Positions 10,613 through 20,810 of a stretch of DNA of 64,000 nucleotides are shown here, in pieces. Source of the stretch: Fusarium oxysporum f. sp. lycopersici 4287 (taxonomy: Eukaryota; Ascomycota; Sordariomycetes; Hypocreales; Nectriaceae). The stretch is from NCBI RefSeq assembly GCF_000149955.1, contig NC_030992.1, positions 4,108,850-4,172,849 on the forward strand, given 5' to 3'. The first letter of the stretch is position 1. The number at the start of each line of letters is the position of its first letter. Below the pieces are notes generated by a model. The model ran no database searches. It was given only the letters and a program-made list of their open reading frames with translations, and was not told the DNA's origin. The translations under genes and the position numbers were made by a program.

Positions 10613-11290
10613 TCAGTTAGCCGAAGGAGGGGAAACATCTCCATTGGCGTTGACGTGGACTCCATCATCCAAGCCAGGAACCTGCTCACTTCCTACCACG
10701 GTGATCTCTGTATACGGCGGTGGTACAACCCAAATCAGATCAAACCTATCGCCAGGATACCTCACCTCGCCAGTCCACCCAGTCGCTGCTGCGTAGCCCT
10801 GGATACCAATCGCCTTGGCAATACCTTCAAGAGAGTGATGCTCCCAGCAAAGCAGTACATTTCCTGGACCCTTAAAGGACAAAGCTTCGCTTGCAGCTCC
10901 GGCGTAATCATCCCTTTCAATCTTTTTGTGGACCTTTAACCCGAGCGCATCTGCCAACGGCTTCACAGTATCATAAGGGCGCTGACGACCGCCGCCTACT
11001 TCAATTAGAACGTTGCCAAAGGAAGATATAATCGGAGGCACTAACCGTGGTGAGGATGCTCTGCCATGATGTATCCAATATTATAGGACGAATTCTGTCC
11101 AAAGACGGCAGAGAGATCATTTGCGCGCTCTTGGCCTTCAGCAGATAATCCATCTGGTTCTTCCCCATGGACTTCATCGGGCTTTTCTCCATGTCGGATC
11201 ATGTAAATAGTAGGTTTTGTCTGCTAACGCGTAAGCATTTAGTTCTGGCGAGCGGAATGTAAGGGGACTGACTGATGTTTCGGAAGACAT
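10613..11290 (-). CDS. Histidine phosphatase (phosphoglycerate-mutase-like) family protein
   Basis: Three exons: 11290-11273, 11220-11046 and 10995-10613, with introns of 52 and 50 nt (GTCAGT..CAG and GTTAGT..TAG), giving 191 residues. The catalytic start IYMIRHGEKP (RHG at residues 15-17) is split from the obvious open frames by the introns, and QRPYDTVKPLADALGL, LLCWEHHSLEGIAKA and PGLDDG follow as in the small fungal branch of this superfamily. These enzymes use a phosphorylated histidine; most fungal members have no assigned substrate, so phosphoglycerate mutase activity should not be assumed. The gene appears intact. It lies between Helitron/A+T-rich DNA and an assembly gap. Confidence 0.85.
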
Positions 11291-12713
11291 CTTGTCAAGA
11301 CTAAATGATTGTGTGTGATTGTTCTAGAAGTTCAATGGATTTAAAGCAGCCTAAGAGTTAGGAGAGAAATGCCTGAGGATCGGATTGTATAATTTACGGA
11401 AGGAAATACGAGCAGAGCGACAATAGGGCTATATATAAGGAGCAAGATTGAAAACGCCAATTACTATTGCGGTCTAGACTTGCGCACAAAAGGGTCAGAG
11501 CGGTGTTGCACGAATAAAACACACAGATGAGCTGAACTTTGTCTCAGCCAGCCTACACATTTGTGTGTGGCGATATGGCTGGCTGAAAGTCTCTCTGGGG
11601 AGCTAGCTACGGCAGCCCGGCATTCCTTCNNNNNNNNNNNNNNNNNNNNNNNNNNNNNNNNNNNNNNNNNNNNNNNNNNNNNNNNNNNNNNNNNNNNNNN
11701 NNNNNNNNNNNNNNNNNNNNNNNNNNNNNNNNNNNNNNNNNNNNNNNNNNNNNNNNNNNNNNNNNNNNNNNNNNNNNNNNNNNNNNNNNNNNNNNNNNNN
11801 NNNNNNNNNNNNNNNNNNNNNNNNNNNNNNNNNNNNNNNNNNNNNNNNNNNNNNNNNNNNNNNNNNNNNNNNNNNNNNNNNNNNNNNNNNNNNNNNNNNN
11901 NNNNNNNNNNNNNNNNNNNNNNNNNNNNNNNNNNNNNNNNNNNNNNNNNNNNNNNNNNNNNNNNNNNNNNNNNNNNNNNNNNNNNNNNNNNNNNNNNNNN
12001 NNNNNNNNNNNNNNNNNNNNNNNNNNNNNNNNNNNNNNNNNNNNNNNNNNNNNNNNNNNNNNNNNTGGGGTTGCATCTGGACTCTCTTATGAGACACGTG
12101 CATAAAGTTCAACATAAACTAGATAGAAAGAAACTTGGCCCACCAACCGTCTGGCAGTTATTGTACTTTTATTTTCTTACACTGGCTCCTTTCTGTGTAA
12201 GGCAAGTACCAAGTATGAGCCCAAATCAGACTAGTACCAACTATGTAAGGTAAAAAGCAGATTCTAGCTACCTGCAATTTGTAAGGACTGTTAAGTTCAG
12301 GGTAGGCAAGTTGCAGTATTATGTTCAAGATATCCGGTCAGGAGTCTTACCTATAGGGTTTAGAGTTGGATTAAGGACCAAGGTCAAAAGCGTAGTAATA
12401 GAAGTCTGGCCAATATAAATTGGACAAGCGGATTACTTAATAATAGAAACGATTTAGGAGCCAGGTCTCAAATCCGCTACTTTCACGCAGTATGAGTTAT
12501 GGGTCCTACTTAGCTGACGTCTTACTTCGGAGCTGAGTACACCACGTCTCCACTATTGTAAAACCTCAACTCCGAACTCCGGGAGCCCTTGTACCTCCGT
12601 CATGAGCTGGAGTCGTCAGCGCTATAAAGCCAATGTCTTCGATTTTACTTCCTCGGAGGTGTCAATTGCAGATGACTTTTATCACTGAATTATTTTATTA
12701 AGCATCGTAAACA
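11291..12713. other. Intergenic region containing an assembly gap
   Basis: No gene is visible on either side of the 436-base run of N. Open frames reported across it exist only because N is not a stop. The sequence after the gap leads into the promoter of the MFS gene. Confidence 0.7.
11630..12065. other. Assembly gap (436 N)
   Basis: Unresolved bases. Content is unknown; a collapsed repeat would be a usual cause near mobile elements, but nothing here shows that. Confidence 0.99.
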
Positions 12714-14272
12714 ATGACTGGCACAGAATCGCCTGTAGCAGCCCCTTTGCCTGCGCCAGAGCCCTATAGCATCTTCGACAAACGCCAAACTGCCTTGATC
12801 GTAACAATTGTCTCCATCGCGGCAACATGTAAGTCCCCATATGATCCTCAATTTGAACCTCTCTTGTTAATATAATTATAGTCTCGGGTTTCGCGTCAAA
12901 CATTTATTTCCCCGCCCTCCCAACCATCGCCCACGACCTCGATGTCTCGATTGAATTGATCAATCTCACTGTGACTTCGTACCTTATCTTCCAAGGGCTA
13001 GCTCCCAGTCTCTGGGGCCCAATATCAGATGTCAAGGGACGCCGACTCGCATACTCACTCACCTTCATTGTCTTCCTGGGAGCATGTATCGGCCTGGCAG
13101 AAGCTAAGAACTACGCGACCATGGTTGTGCTGAGGTGCATTCAGAGCACTGGTAGTGCTAGTACAATTGCTATAGGCTCAGGCGTTATCGGGGATATTAC
13201 GACACGAGATAATCGTGGTGGTCTCATGGGTATATTTCAGGCAGGGCTGCTGGTGCCCGTGGCAGTGGGACCTATCATCGGCGGTGCGCTGGCTGGATCT
13301 CTTGGTTGGAGATCCATCTTTTGGCTGTTAACCATCTACAGCGGTGTTTTTCTGACTTTCTTGGTTCTGCTCTTGCCCGAGACGCTGAGGTCTATCGTTG
13401 GTAATGGGAGCCGGATACCTACACACGCCCTAGCCAAATACCCCTTGCGCGTTTATCAGAAAACGACCAAAGTCCAATGGAATTGCGACGCGATCTCTAC
13501 ATCGCCTGCGGCGAAGAAGCACATCGATGTTACTGGACCCTTCCGAATCCTTATCAGCAAGCAAGCCGCTCCCATCATCGTGTTCCTCGCAGTCTATTAT
13601 GCTGTTTGGCAGATGAGCATCACGGCTATGTCTAGTCTTTTCGAAGATAAATATGGTCTCACAGAAACTCAGATCGGCCTGACATTTATCGCCAACGGCG
13701 TAGGCTCCATGGTAGGAACACTAATTACCGGCAAGATACTCAATCTCGACTACCGCCGTTTCAAGGCTCGGCATGATGCACGCATTGCGAGCAGTAACAC
13801 AAAGGATGACGTTGAACCTGTCAATACGCGAAAGGCCCAGGAAAATGACTTCCCGCTGGAGACAGCACGTCTCCGTCTCATCCCCCTTTTCTCCTTCGTC
13901 CAATGCGCGTCCATCTTGCTCTTTGGCTGGACCATACAATATCCCCACCAGGTACACATTGCCGTGCCAATTGTCTCGACGTTTGTAACTGGCTGGTCTG
14001 CTGTTTCCATGCAGTCTGTCGTCATGACCTATCTTGTCGATGTGTTTCACGACCGCAGCGCCGCTGCCAGCGCGAGCCTGAACCTTGCAAGATGCTTATT
14101 CGCCGCTGGAGGCACGAGCTTTGTTATGCCAATGATCAACTCTATCGGTGTCGGGTTGGCGTTCACGGTCTGTGTTGCGGTGCAGGGTGTTGCAATGGCG
14201 AGCTTGGCTATCCAATGGAAGTTTGGCGCGAAATGGAGACGGGCAGCGGACGATAAAAAGGCAATGGCTTAG
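12714..14272 (+). CDS. MFS drug:H+ antiporter (DHA1, QDR/AQR-like)
   Basis: Two exons, 12714-12828 and 12882-14272, joined over a 53-nt GTAAGT..TAG intron, giving 501 residues. After a 25-residue hydrophilic start the protein has about 12 hydrophobic segments with a cytosolic loop in the middle (about residues 260-330). Motif A, GPISDVKGRR, is at about 84-93, and GVIGDITTRDNRG and GPIIGGALAGSLGWRSIFW are typical of the DHA1 quinidine-resistance branch. The expected role is proton-driven export of small toxic compounds or metabolites at the plasma membrane. Its position beside methyltransferase, acyltransferase and P450 remains suggests it may once have exported their product. No lesion is visible. 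Confidence 0.92.
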
Positions 14273-14338
14273 GTGCCTCTGCACAGCTAGACCAGTACAT
14301 TGAAGGGTCAAGCCGTAGATAGCTATGCATCTAACACC

Positions 14339-15366
14339 CTAATAGCATATGTATTTCTTAATGTAACCTATATATATAATGTATCTCCTCGGCGTATCAT
14401 AGGATACCTTGGTTGCCTGAGTTCTTTCTTCTACTTCCTTCTTTACCATGAGCAGCACAAGCTCCGTCCGACCTCTCAATAACTCCTCGTCAAGCTCGAC
14501 ACCGACTTCATGCAAAAAACTGTAGATTAGCCCTCGTGCCTTGCGAGCTACATCCTCTTCTGTCCCAGCCTTGTCGGGGTTCGCTTCCCTCCACCTTGCC
14601 ACCGGACTGCTTGTGCCTATCAGCTTCTCAAACTCCTCAGGTGTCAGAGTTTTCCCAGTGCCGAGATCCTCGGTTTCCGAGCTTTCTGTGTTATGGCTCC
14701 ACTCCTTGCAGATGAAACCGCTTTTGTCAAACCCTGTCACAGGAGTTTCGATTGTCCAAGGTAGTGGTAAATCGACGTAGAGATCGCGCGTCAGTGTGTT
14801 GCCTTGCTTGTAATACTGGTGTAGTTCGCTGTTGAGTGAGTTAACTCTTCTACCGCAACTTTGATAGCCGCGCCGTTGGGTGTCTCGGTAGGGTCCACAG
14901 ACATGCCAGTTCTCGCCCAGAGAGCGACAGTACCTCCGGCTTCCACAACTCGCGCAGCGCTACGCCAGAATTGCGTCATATCGAACCAATGAGCCGCCGT
15001 GGCAGCGGTCAGAAGGTCAACGCTGTTATTGGCGATGGGCGGTTCCAGATCAATGCCCAGGGCTTCAGCGGCTGATACTTCGAAACGTATAGACAAAGCC
15101 GATGACTTGATGGTCTCGCGCGCAAAGGTGATCATGCCCTCCGATGGATCTATGCCGATGGCATTGTTGAAAAAGGGAGCTAGGTCCCCTGTAGCTTGAC
15201 CAGTCCCGCAGCCGACGTCTAGTACGGTATCAAGGCGGCCGCCACTAGAAGCGTGATGGTTGAGGATGATTTTGAAGAGCTCTGGAAAATAGCCAGGGCG
15301 TCCGGTGGCGTAGGATTCACCCTGTGCCTGGGTATAGCTCCAGAACGTTGCTTCTGAAGTACTCAT
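14339..15366 (-). pseudogene. SAM-dependent methyltransferase (TMT1-like), frameshifted
   Basis: The first frame (15366-14791) begins MSTSEATFWSYTQAQGESYA and carries the class I SAM-binding motif TVLDVGCGTGQ at about residues 47-57, then GIDPSEGM and AAHWFDMTQFW, as in trans-aconitate-methyltransferase-like fungal enzymes. At about 14840-14850 the frame slips by one base: the conserved continuation (ELHQYYKQGN, LYVDLPLPWT) lies in another frame and runs on through 14740-14339. No GT..AG intron explains the shift. Either one base was lost or the sequence has an error. Overall length, about 340 residues, fits the family. Confidence 0.8.
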
Positions 15367-15971
15367 TGTAGAAGTTAAATTTGTTGTAGACTCTGTAAGT
15401 TGGTGATATGTCTCGTTGAGATGTCATAAGCTTTAACCATCAATCAACTCTGTAATGGGGTGGTAGAGAAGGTGATTAGGTGGTAAAATCGCGTCTTTAA
15501 ATAGTTACTATTCTAGAAAATCGAAAATCGGCCCGAGATTACGAATACTTCTATGCAAGACTAATAGTTTAAAGTAATACTTAGAGCTAGTATGTTGAAA
15601 GAGAAGTAACATCTAAGATACGTACTCTATAATTTAATATACAATAGCCAGAGAGAGCTCATAAAGATAACGATAAGCCTGCAGCAACAAGGCTGAGTAG
15701 CAAATAATTCAACATCGCAAAGCGGGGTAAGGCATCATCTCACTCCTTCATATTACAGATATGCCCAGAAAATTTTTGCCTTGTCAGAAGAAGTGTTCTG
15801 CGTTATTGTTTATGTCATTGAAAATCTATATTTCTAAAAACAAGTCTAACTTTACACAGCGGTAAGGAAACAGCTCTCGTTGACCCACTGAACCGACCTG
15901 GAACTTCATAAACATATCATAGAGTCATGTGGAAGAACTAATCAGAAGAGTCTTTAAGCAGGTCTATCACT
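15367..15971. other. Intergenic, divergent promoter region
   Basis: About 600 bp between the divergently oriented methyltransferase and HET genes; moderately A+T-rich, with no coding signal. Confidence 0.6.
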
Positions 15972-17942
15972 ATGTCATCTCAGTCTGCATATAAGAGGGA
16001 ACCTATAAGCGCATCAGAGATCTTCCCAAGCGTGGACTCTCAAGCTCTTAACATACCTCAAGGCGCACCAAAATTGACATATCAGAGTCTCACCAGCTCC
16101 ACCAGCTTCCGCCTACTTCAGATCCTATCAAATGGGGGGCAAGATATCCTGCGCTGCAGGATGTTTGATGCTGATCTTGCTGCGCAAGAAACTCCCCGAT
16201 ATATTGCCTTATCCTATACATGGCACGAGGAGACTCTGCCCAAGACTTTCCGGCCTGTGTTGATTAACGACAAATACCTCAACGTTAGCCTAAATCTCTG
16301 GAATTTCCTCCAGAATTACCGCGAAACAGCCGGCGAGCGCATCATCTGGATTGATCAGATATGCATCAACCAAGAGGACAAGGATGAGTGCGTTCAGCAA
16401 ATAGGGCAAATGTGTGAGATCTATCAGCGTGCTTCTATGGATCTCTTTTGGATCGGCGAGCCGGACGAGGATACAGAGGCGGTCTTAGATCTGCTGTCAT
16501 CTCTAGATCGTCTGGAGACTCATCTCCTTGAATCTGGAGGTTCTCACCCTGGGATCAGCGCTCTGCTCAACCCTATCTTTATGAGGAGTGTCGGCCTACC
16601 AGAGCATGATGCACCAATATGGGCGTCTTTCATGAACTTCATATCGCGATCCGCGTTTCATCGAGCTTGGATCATCCAGGAAGTTGCAGTATCACGGAAA
16701 CCAGCCATATTCTGCGGACTGTTGATGCTACCATTTGACGTTGTTGGAAGGGCTGCAATGTTCCTCGTTGAGAGTTCTTGGATCAAGCTCTTCCACCAGA
16801 TTTACAAGGTCTCTGGTGCAGCAGGCTTTATTACCGGTATGATGAACTGTCGTGTGCGACATCAGGAAGGAGAGCATCAGAGCTTAGATCTTTTGCTTGC
16901 GTCGACTCGGCGTTTCAAAGCTACCAAACCAGTGGACAAGATATTCGCACTGATAAATCTAGCAGAGAGCGGGAGAAAAGAAGCGCTACCACCGGCACTT
17001 AGGCCAGATTATCGAAAGTCCGTTGTCGAAGTCTTTCGAGATGTCACTCTTCACCTCATCCGCCAAGGCTCCCTTGACATTCTTTCGGGTGTCGAAGATG
17101 TGAAGTTTCGGCAGATTCATCAGCTTCCAAGTTGGGTTCCAGACTACAGCGTACATCAAGTTGCCTCTATTCTCTGCATGCCACCACGACCTGGATCCCT
17201 GACCTTGTATGCCGCTGCAGCAGGACGAGATGTCAGTATTCAGCATTCGCCATCGGATCCAGATACCCTGACATTGTCAGCATACAAACTCGACAAGATA
17301 TCCAAGATATGTCCCATAGCAGAGCAATCGATCTACGACACCTTAGAGAAGTGGGCGAGTATGGTTGATTTCAGTGCGGTGTACCCGATCGTCAATGGAA
17401 AGTCCGGTTCTATGATTGACGCCTTTTGGCGCACGCTAATCGGGAACATCGGCCTCGGAACAAGCCATTACCCAGTCAGTGAAGATTGGGTTTACAAGTT
17501 TGCTGCGTTTGCTTTGCAGGCCCGAGAGGAACTCCAGCAGCATTTTTCGAGTTCGGCCGATACTCAGAGCGCAGCCGTGGAGAGCCCGAATTTGACACCT
17601 GGCATCGACTCTGTCGTTCGCTTATTGCAGGATCGCCACCACGGCAAGGAGGGCTTGGATCAAGATGGTGGTCTCTATGAAAGTACCATGCACCATGTTT
17701 CTTGGCATAGAAGAATGTTTTTTACAAATGGGGGGTACTTGGGTCTCGCACATCCATCTACCCAACCAGGTGATGAAGTGGTTCTTCTTTCTGGCGGGCG
17801 TGTACCTTTCGTGGTCAAGAGAGGGAGTGTGGATAGATCAGAGTGTTACTCGATCGTTGGGGAGGCTTATGTGCATGGAATCATGGATGGGGAACTCTTT
17901 GGTACGGCAGATGGGAAATGGGAGGACTTACAATTCAAGTAA
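15972..17942 (+). CDS. HET-domain (heterokaryon incompatibility) protein
   Basis: Single exon, 656 residues, from the ATG at 15972. HET motifs: RYIALSYTWHE (about 76-86), IIWIDQICINQEDKDE (about 124-139) and a following MDLFWIGEPDEDTEA. The middle holds FHRAWIIQEVAVSRKPAIFCG, the RxWxxQE segment typical of the domain's end. The C-terminal third ends in a WHRRMFFTNGGYLGLAHPS stretch, common in this HET class. It is only distantly similar to the first HET protein in this window (35-2119), so not a recent duplicate. Appears intact. Confidence 0.93.
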   Translation: MSSQSAYKREPISASEIFPSVDSQALNIPQGAPKLTYQSLTSSTSFRLLQILSNGGQDILRCRMFDADLAAQETPRYIALSYTWHEETLPKTFRPVLINDKYLNVSLNLWNFLQNYRETAGERIIWIDQICINQEDKDECVQQIGQMCEIYQRASMDLFWIGEPDEDTEAVLDLLSSLDRLETHLLESGGSHPGISALLNPIFMRSVGLPEHDAPIWASFMNFISRSAFHRAWIIQEVAVSRKPAIFCGLLMLPFDVVGRAAMFLVESSWIKLFHQIYKVSGAAGFITGMMNCRVRHQEGEHQSLDLLLASTRRFKATKPVDKIFALINLAESGRKEALPPALRPDYRKSVVEVFRDVTLHLIRQGSLDILSGVEDVKFRQIHQLPSWVPDYSVHQVASILCMPPRPGSLTLYAAAAGRDVSIQHSPSDPDTLTLSAYKLDKISKICPIAEQSIYDTLEKWASMVDFSAVYPIVNGKSGSMIDAFWRTLIGNIGLGTSHYPVSEDWVYKFAAFALQAREELQQHFSSSADTQSAAVESPNLTPGIDSVVRLLQDRHHGKEGLDQDGGLYESTMHHVSWHRRMFFTNGGYLGLAHPSTQPGDEVVLLSGGRVPFVVKRGSVDRSECYSIVGEAYVHGIMDGELFGTADGKWEDLQFK

Positions 17943-18281
17943 CAAGAGGCGTCGTTTGAGGAGTTTAACATTCTTATCTATTACTATCGAGCGCACTACT
18001 GAGTCTCATCGCGTAAGATCAACACTAGAAAATTGCGGTGTGTACCAGTATAAGCCCTACGAGTCACCCTGTGTCACTAACAATTATTGTCGGGAATGAC
18101 CTCTGGTTGCTTATTACCAGACACCAATGCTTACATAACCGTGTTGAATCCATTTCCAGTGCAGCCACAGAGCAGTCAATCTGACAGAGAGAATGCAACT
18201 TCGACCTTGAAAATTCCAACAGCACGCTCCCTGTCGCCACTATTATACTTTTATCTCGGGGCTTACGTATATGAAGTAACA
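17943..18281. other. Short intergenic region upstream of the acyltransferase
   Basis: The acyltransferase frame is open back to about 18087, with an in-frame ATG at 18096, but the 60-odd residues before 18282 are not like the family, so I treat this as 5' flank. Confidence 0.5.
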
Positions 18282-19709
18282 ATGGAACACCGAACACTGG
18301 ATATCTGGGACCAAATAGCACCAAGGGCATATATACGGCTGTGGTATTGCCTTCCTTACCGACAGACCACGGACCTCGATTGCCTCAAGCAACATCTAAC
18401 AACGGCCTTATCGGAATTATCAAAACGGTTTCAGGATTTGAATGGTAGAATATTCCTTCTAGCGAACCCTCTCGGCCATCTAGCCATTAGCACGAATGAC
18501 ATACAGGATATTCCTTTCAAGTTCTTCGATCAGAGGGCCTCATTCAGCTGGACTTACAGTCAGCTCAAGAGCCAAGGCTTTCCAGCAAAAGCCTTTATCG
18601 ATGACTCTTTTGACCTTCCCTATCGACTTGAAGAAGGGGGAGAGGGAATTCCGGTTTTTGAAGTACATGTCCGTCTTATAGATGGGGGATTGCTTCTTGG
18701 CATCTATGGTCATCATTCTCTTTTAGATGCTGGCCGTATGGATATAATCATCAGGTGCTTTGCTGAACTTACCAAGGATCCAAAAAAGACGTTGGATATT
18801 ACAATTCCGGCCCGTTTGAGTGGCGAGTCGCTTGAAGTTGCCCACGTGCCGCCAGTTCCGGACTTGAACGAGCTACTTTCTCGTTGTCCTGAATATCGAC
18901 TTCTTTCATCCCCTCTCGGCCCAACGCAATTTCGAGCTCCGGCGACAAAAAAACCGCTCAAGAACATCGGTCGTATTTTTGTGATTCAAGATCAGACTGT
19001 TCGTGATCTCAAAGACAGACTCGCGTACACACGACTCACCGACTCGAAACACCAGCCCTCAACATTTACATGTCTCGCTGCCATTACATGGGCAAATGTC
19101 ACCAATGCCCGTATAGCTAGCCTGTCATCCGAGACGTCTCTTGCTGAAGATGCACGGCTAATGATTTCTGTCGATTGGCGCCGACGTATATCCACCGATG
19201 CCATTAGCTCCAGCTCCGGTAACGCCATTACTCTTCCCATTGTCTCAATCAACAAGTCAACTATATTAGCAGCATGTAACGAGGATCAAGAAACTGCCTA
19301 CTCCGCTCTAGCAGCTATAGCACGTGCTATAGATGAGGCTATTCTCAGCGTCGACGACGACTTCGTGGCTGCTCGTACTGCTCTGTTTCGCAGGGTTCAA
19401 GACCCGCGGTTCATAGGGCTTGACTTTGACCTGGGCGATCCACTGGGCTTTTACTTGAATACTTGGCGACACTTTGGAACTCGGACTCACTGGGACCTGC
19501 CAGGACTTGACAAACAAGATCTTGCGAGGGGCGTCGCCCCAGATGCTGTGCGCAGAGCACAAGTTGGCTTTGGTACTGGCGCCGGACTAGTGTTACCAGA
19601 AACAGATACCACTAAATTTGAGGTGCTGATCACTCTGGATGTTGGAGCAATGGAGGACTTGTGTAATAGCACTAGCTGGCAACGCTGGGTTGAGAAACCT
19701 GGGCTGTAG
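18282..19709 (+). CDS. BAHD-like acyltransferase (transferase family, trichothecene 3-O-acetyltransferase-like)
   Basis: Single exon, 475 residues from the ATG at 18282, chosen because family-like sequence (MEHRTLDIWDQIAPRAYIRL) starts there. The acyl-transfer HxxxD motif is seen in GHHSLLDAG (H145, D149), and a late ISVDWRRR matches the conserved arginine-rich strand. The second BAHD signature, DFGWG, is not clear. Such enzymes move an acyl group from acyl-CoA to a hydroxyl or amine of a metabolite or xenobiotic. Neighbouring MFS, methyltransferase and P450 sequences suggest a tailoring role, but the substrate is unknown and the family assignment is only to the broad superfamily. Confidence 0.82.
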   Translation: MEHRTLDIWDQIAPRAYIRLWYCLPYRQTTDLDCLKQHLTTALSELSKRFQDLNGRIFLLANPLGHLAISTNDIQDIPFKFFDQRASFSWTYSQLKSQGFPAKAFIDDSFDLPYRLEEGGEGIPVFEVHVRLIDGGLLLGIYGHHSLLDAGRMDIIIRCFAELTKDPKKTLDITIPARLSGESLEVAHVPPVPDLNELLSRCPEYRLLSSPLGPTQFRAPATKKPLKNIGRIFVIQDQTVRDLKDRLAYTRLTDSKHQPSTFTCLAAITWANVTNARIASLSSETSLAEDARLMISVDWRRRISTDAISSSSGNAITLPIVSINKSTILAACNEDQETAYSALAAIARAIDEAILSVDDDFVAARTALFRRVQDPRFIGLDFDLGDPLGFYLNTWRHFGTRTHWDLPGLDKQDLARGVAPDAVRRAQVGFGTGAGLVLPETDTTKFEVLITLDVGAMEDLCNSTSWQRWVEKPGL

Positions 19710-19943
19710 ATTACGGCTGAGCGCTTATACTCATTCAACATCAGCTTGCCTCTTTATCATTGATGCTATGAGATCACAATGGTATATAACTCACTGAAAC
19801 GCCCCTTTCCACCAACCTTGGTGACTATCTAATCTGCAGACAGATATTTGCGGCTTTGCTCTGCTGAATTATTCCTGGCCACTACATAGCCTCGGCCAGT
19901 ATTTCCGCTCAGAATAACAGCCCATTTAATAGTGTCTCCGTAT

Positions 19944-20800
19944 TCATCTCCTTCTTATCTCGAGACAAGCCCCAGCATCCAGTCGAGTCTCCGTCCCGAC
20001 ACGAACCAACTTAGGCCCTGGCTTTCCATCCTCAAGTCTGAAATCATACTTGCCAACAGCTCTATGAGTATCATCTTGATCTCACATATGGCAAAGAACC
20101 TTCCAGGGCATGCATGTTTTCCATGATTGAATGTCAGATAGTCAGGACCTGTAGTGGCTGCCTGGTGGTGCGACTCCTGTCCTTTTATAGATCGGAGATT
20201 CGAGTACCGAAACCCGTCAAAGATTCGAGGGGACGGGTTCGTGAAGTCAGAGCTTAAATTTGGTGAGAATGTTGGCGTCTCTTCCGACATGCTGTTAGAT
20301 AGTCAGTACAGTAGCTCATAACAAGAGGAAGGGTAAGATAGTACTGGATTGCGTAAGCGGGGAATGCTATAGAAGTCCCTCTTGGTAGCTTAATACCATT
20401 TGATAGTGTCATTGACTACATTACACGTCTACTAGGAGTGAATCGAGCATTCAGTTAGTGCCTCATGCATTGACTTGGATGGGGGCCTTAGACTTACCGA
20501 AAGTTGAGGGACACCATTGCTGGACTTCTCTGATGAAGCTATCTAGTTTCTGGAGCCTAGATAGAGAATCTTTGTTGATGCGTATTGCTCTTGTACCGAC
20601 CTCAGGTCCGAAGACGTCGTGCATCTCGGCCCTCAACGGCTCAATGTATTCTGGCTGTTTCGCAAGCTCCCATATAACCTTGGTGAGGGCCATAGCTGTT
20701 AAGGGGACAAGATCAGAAACAGAGAAAGAACATTGTGGTTCATATTACTTACTCGTAGTGTGAATCGCAGCGAATGAGACCAGCATTTAATCCACCCCAA
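19944..20800 (-). pseudogene. Cytochrome P450, 3'-half pseudogene
   Basis: Only the C-terminal half of a P450 remains: SFAAIHTT (helix I), ALTKVIWELAKQPEYIEPLR, the K-helix, an ETPTFSPNLSSDF segment and the haem-binding FNHGKHACPG (about 20103-20131), spread over four exon pieces with normal introns. Lesions: the K-helix ExxR reads EVQQ (arginine replaced, about 20517-20519); an in-frame TAG at 20416-20418; and a frameshift at about 20050, after which the normal end KYDFRLEDGKPGPKLV lies in another frame, ending at 19944. The 5' half is missing and the homology stops abruptly at about 20800, where the NLR pseudogene begins on the other strand. Confidence 0.85.
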
Positions 20801-20810
20801 CTTGTTCAGA

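Noticed and set aside
11561..12253. Open frames across 11630-12065
   Set aside because: They exist only because the run of N has no stops.
18087..18281. Upstream extension of the acyltransferase
   Set aside because: No family-like sequence before MEHRTLDIWD; the track start is a TTG codon, and the ATG at 18282 fits the family.
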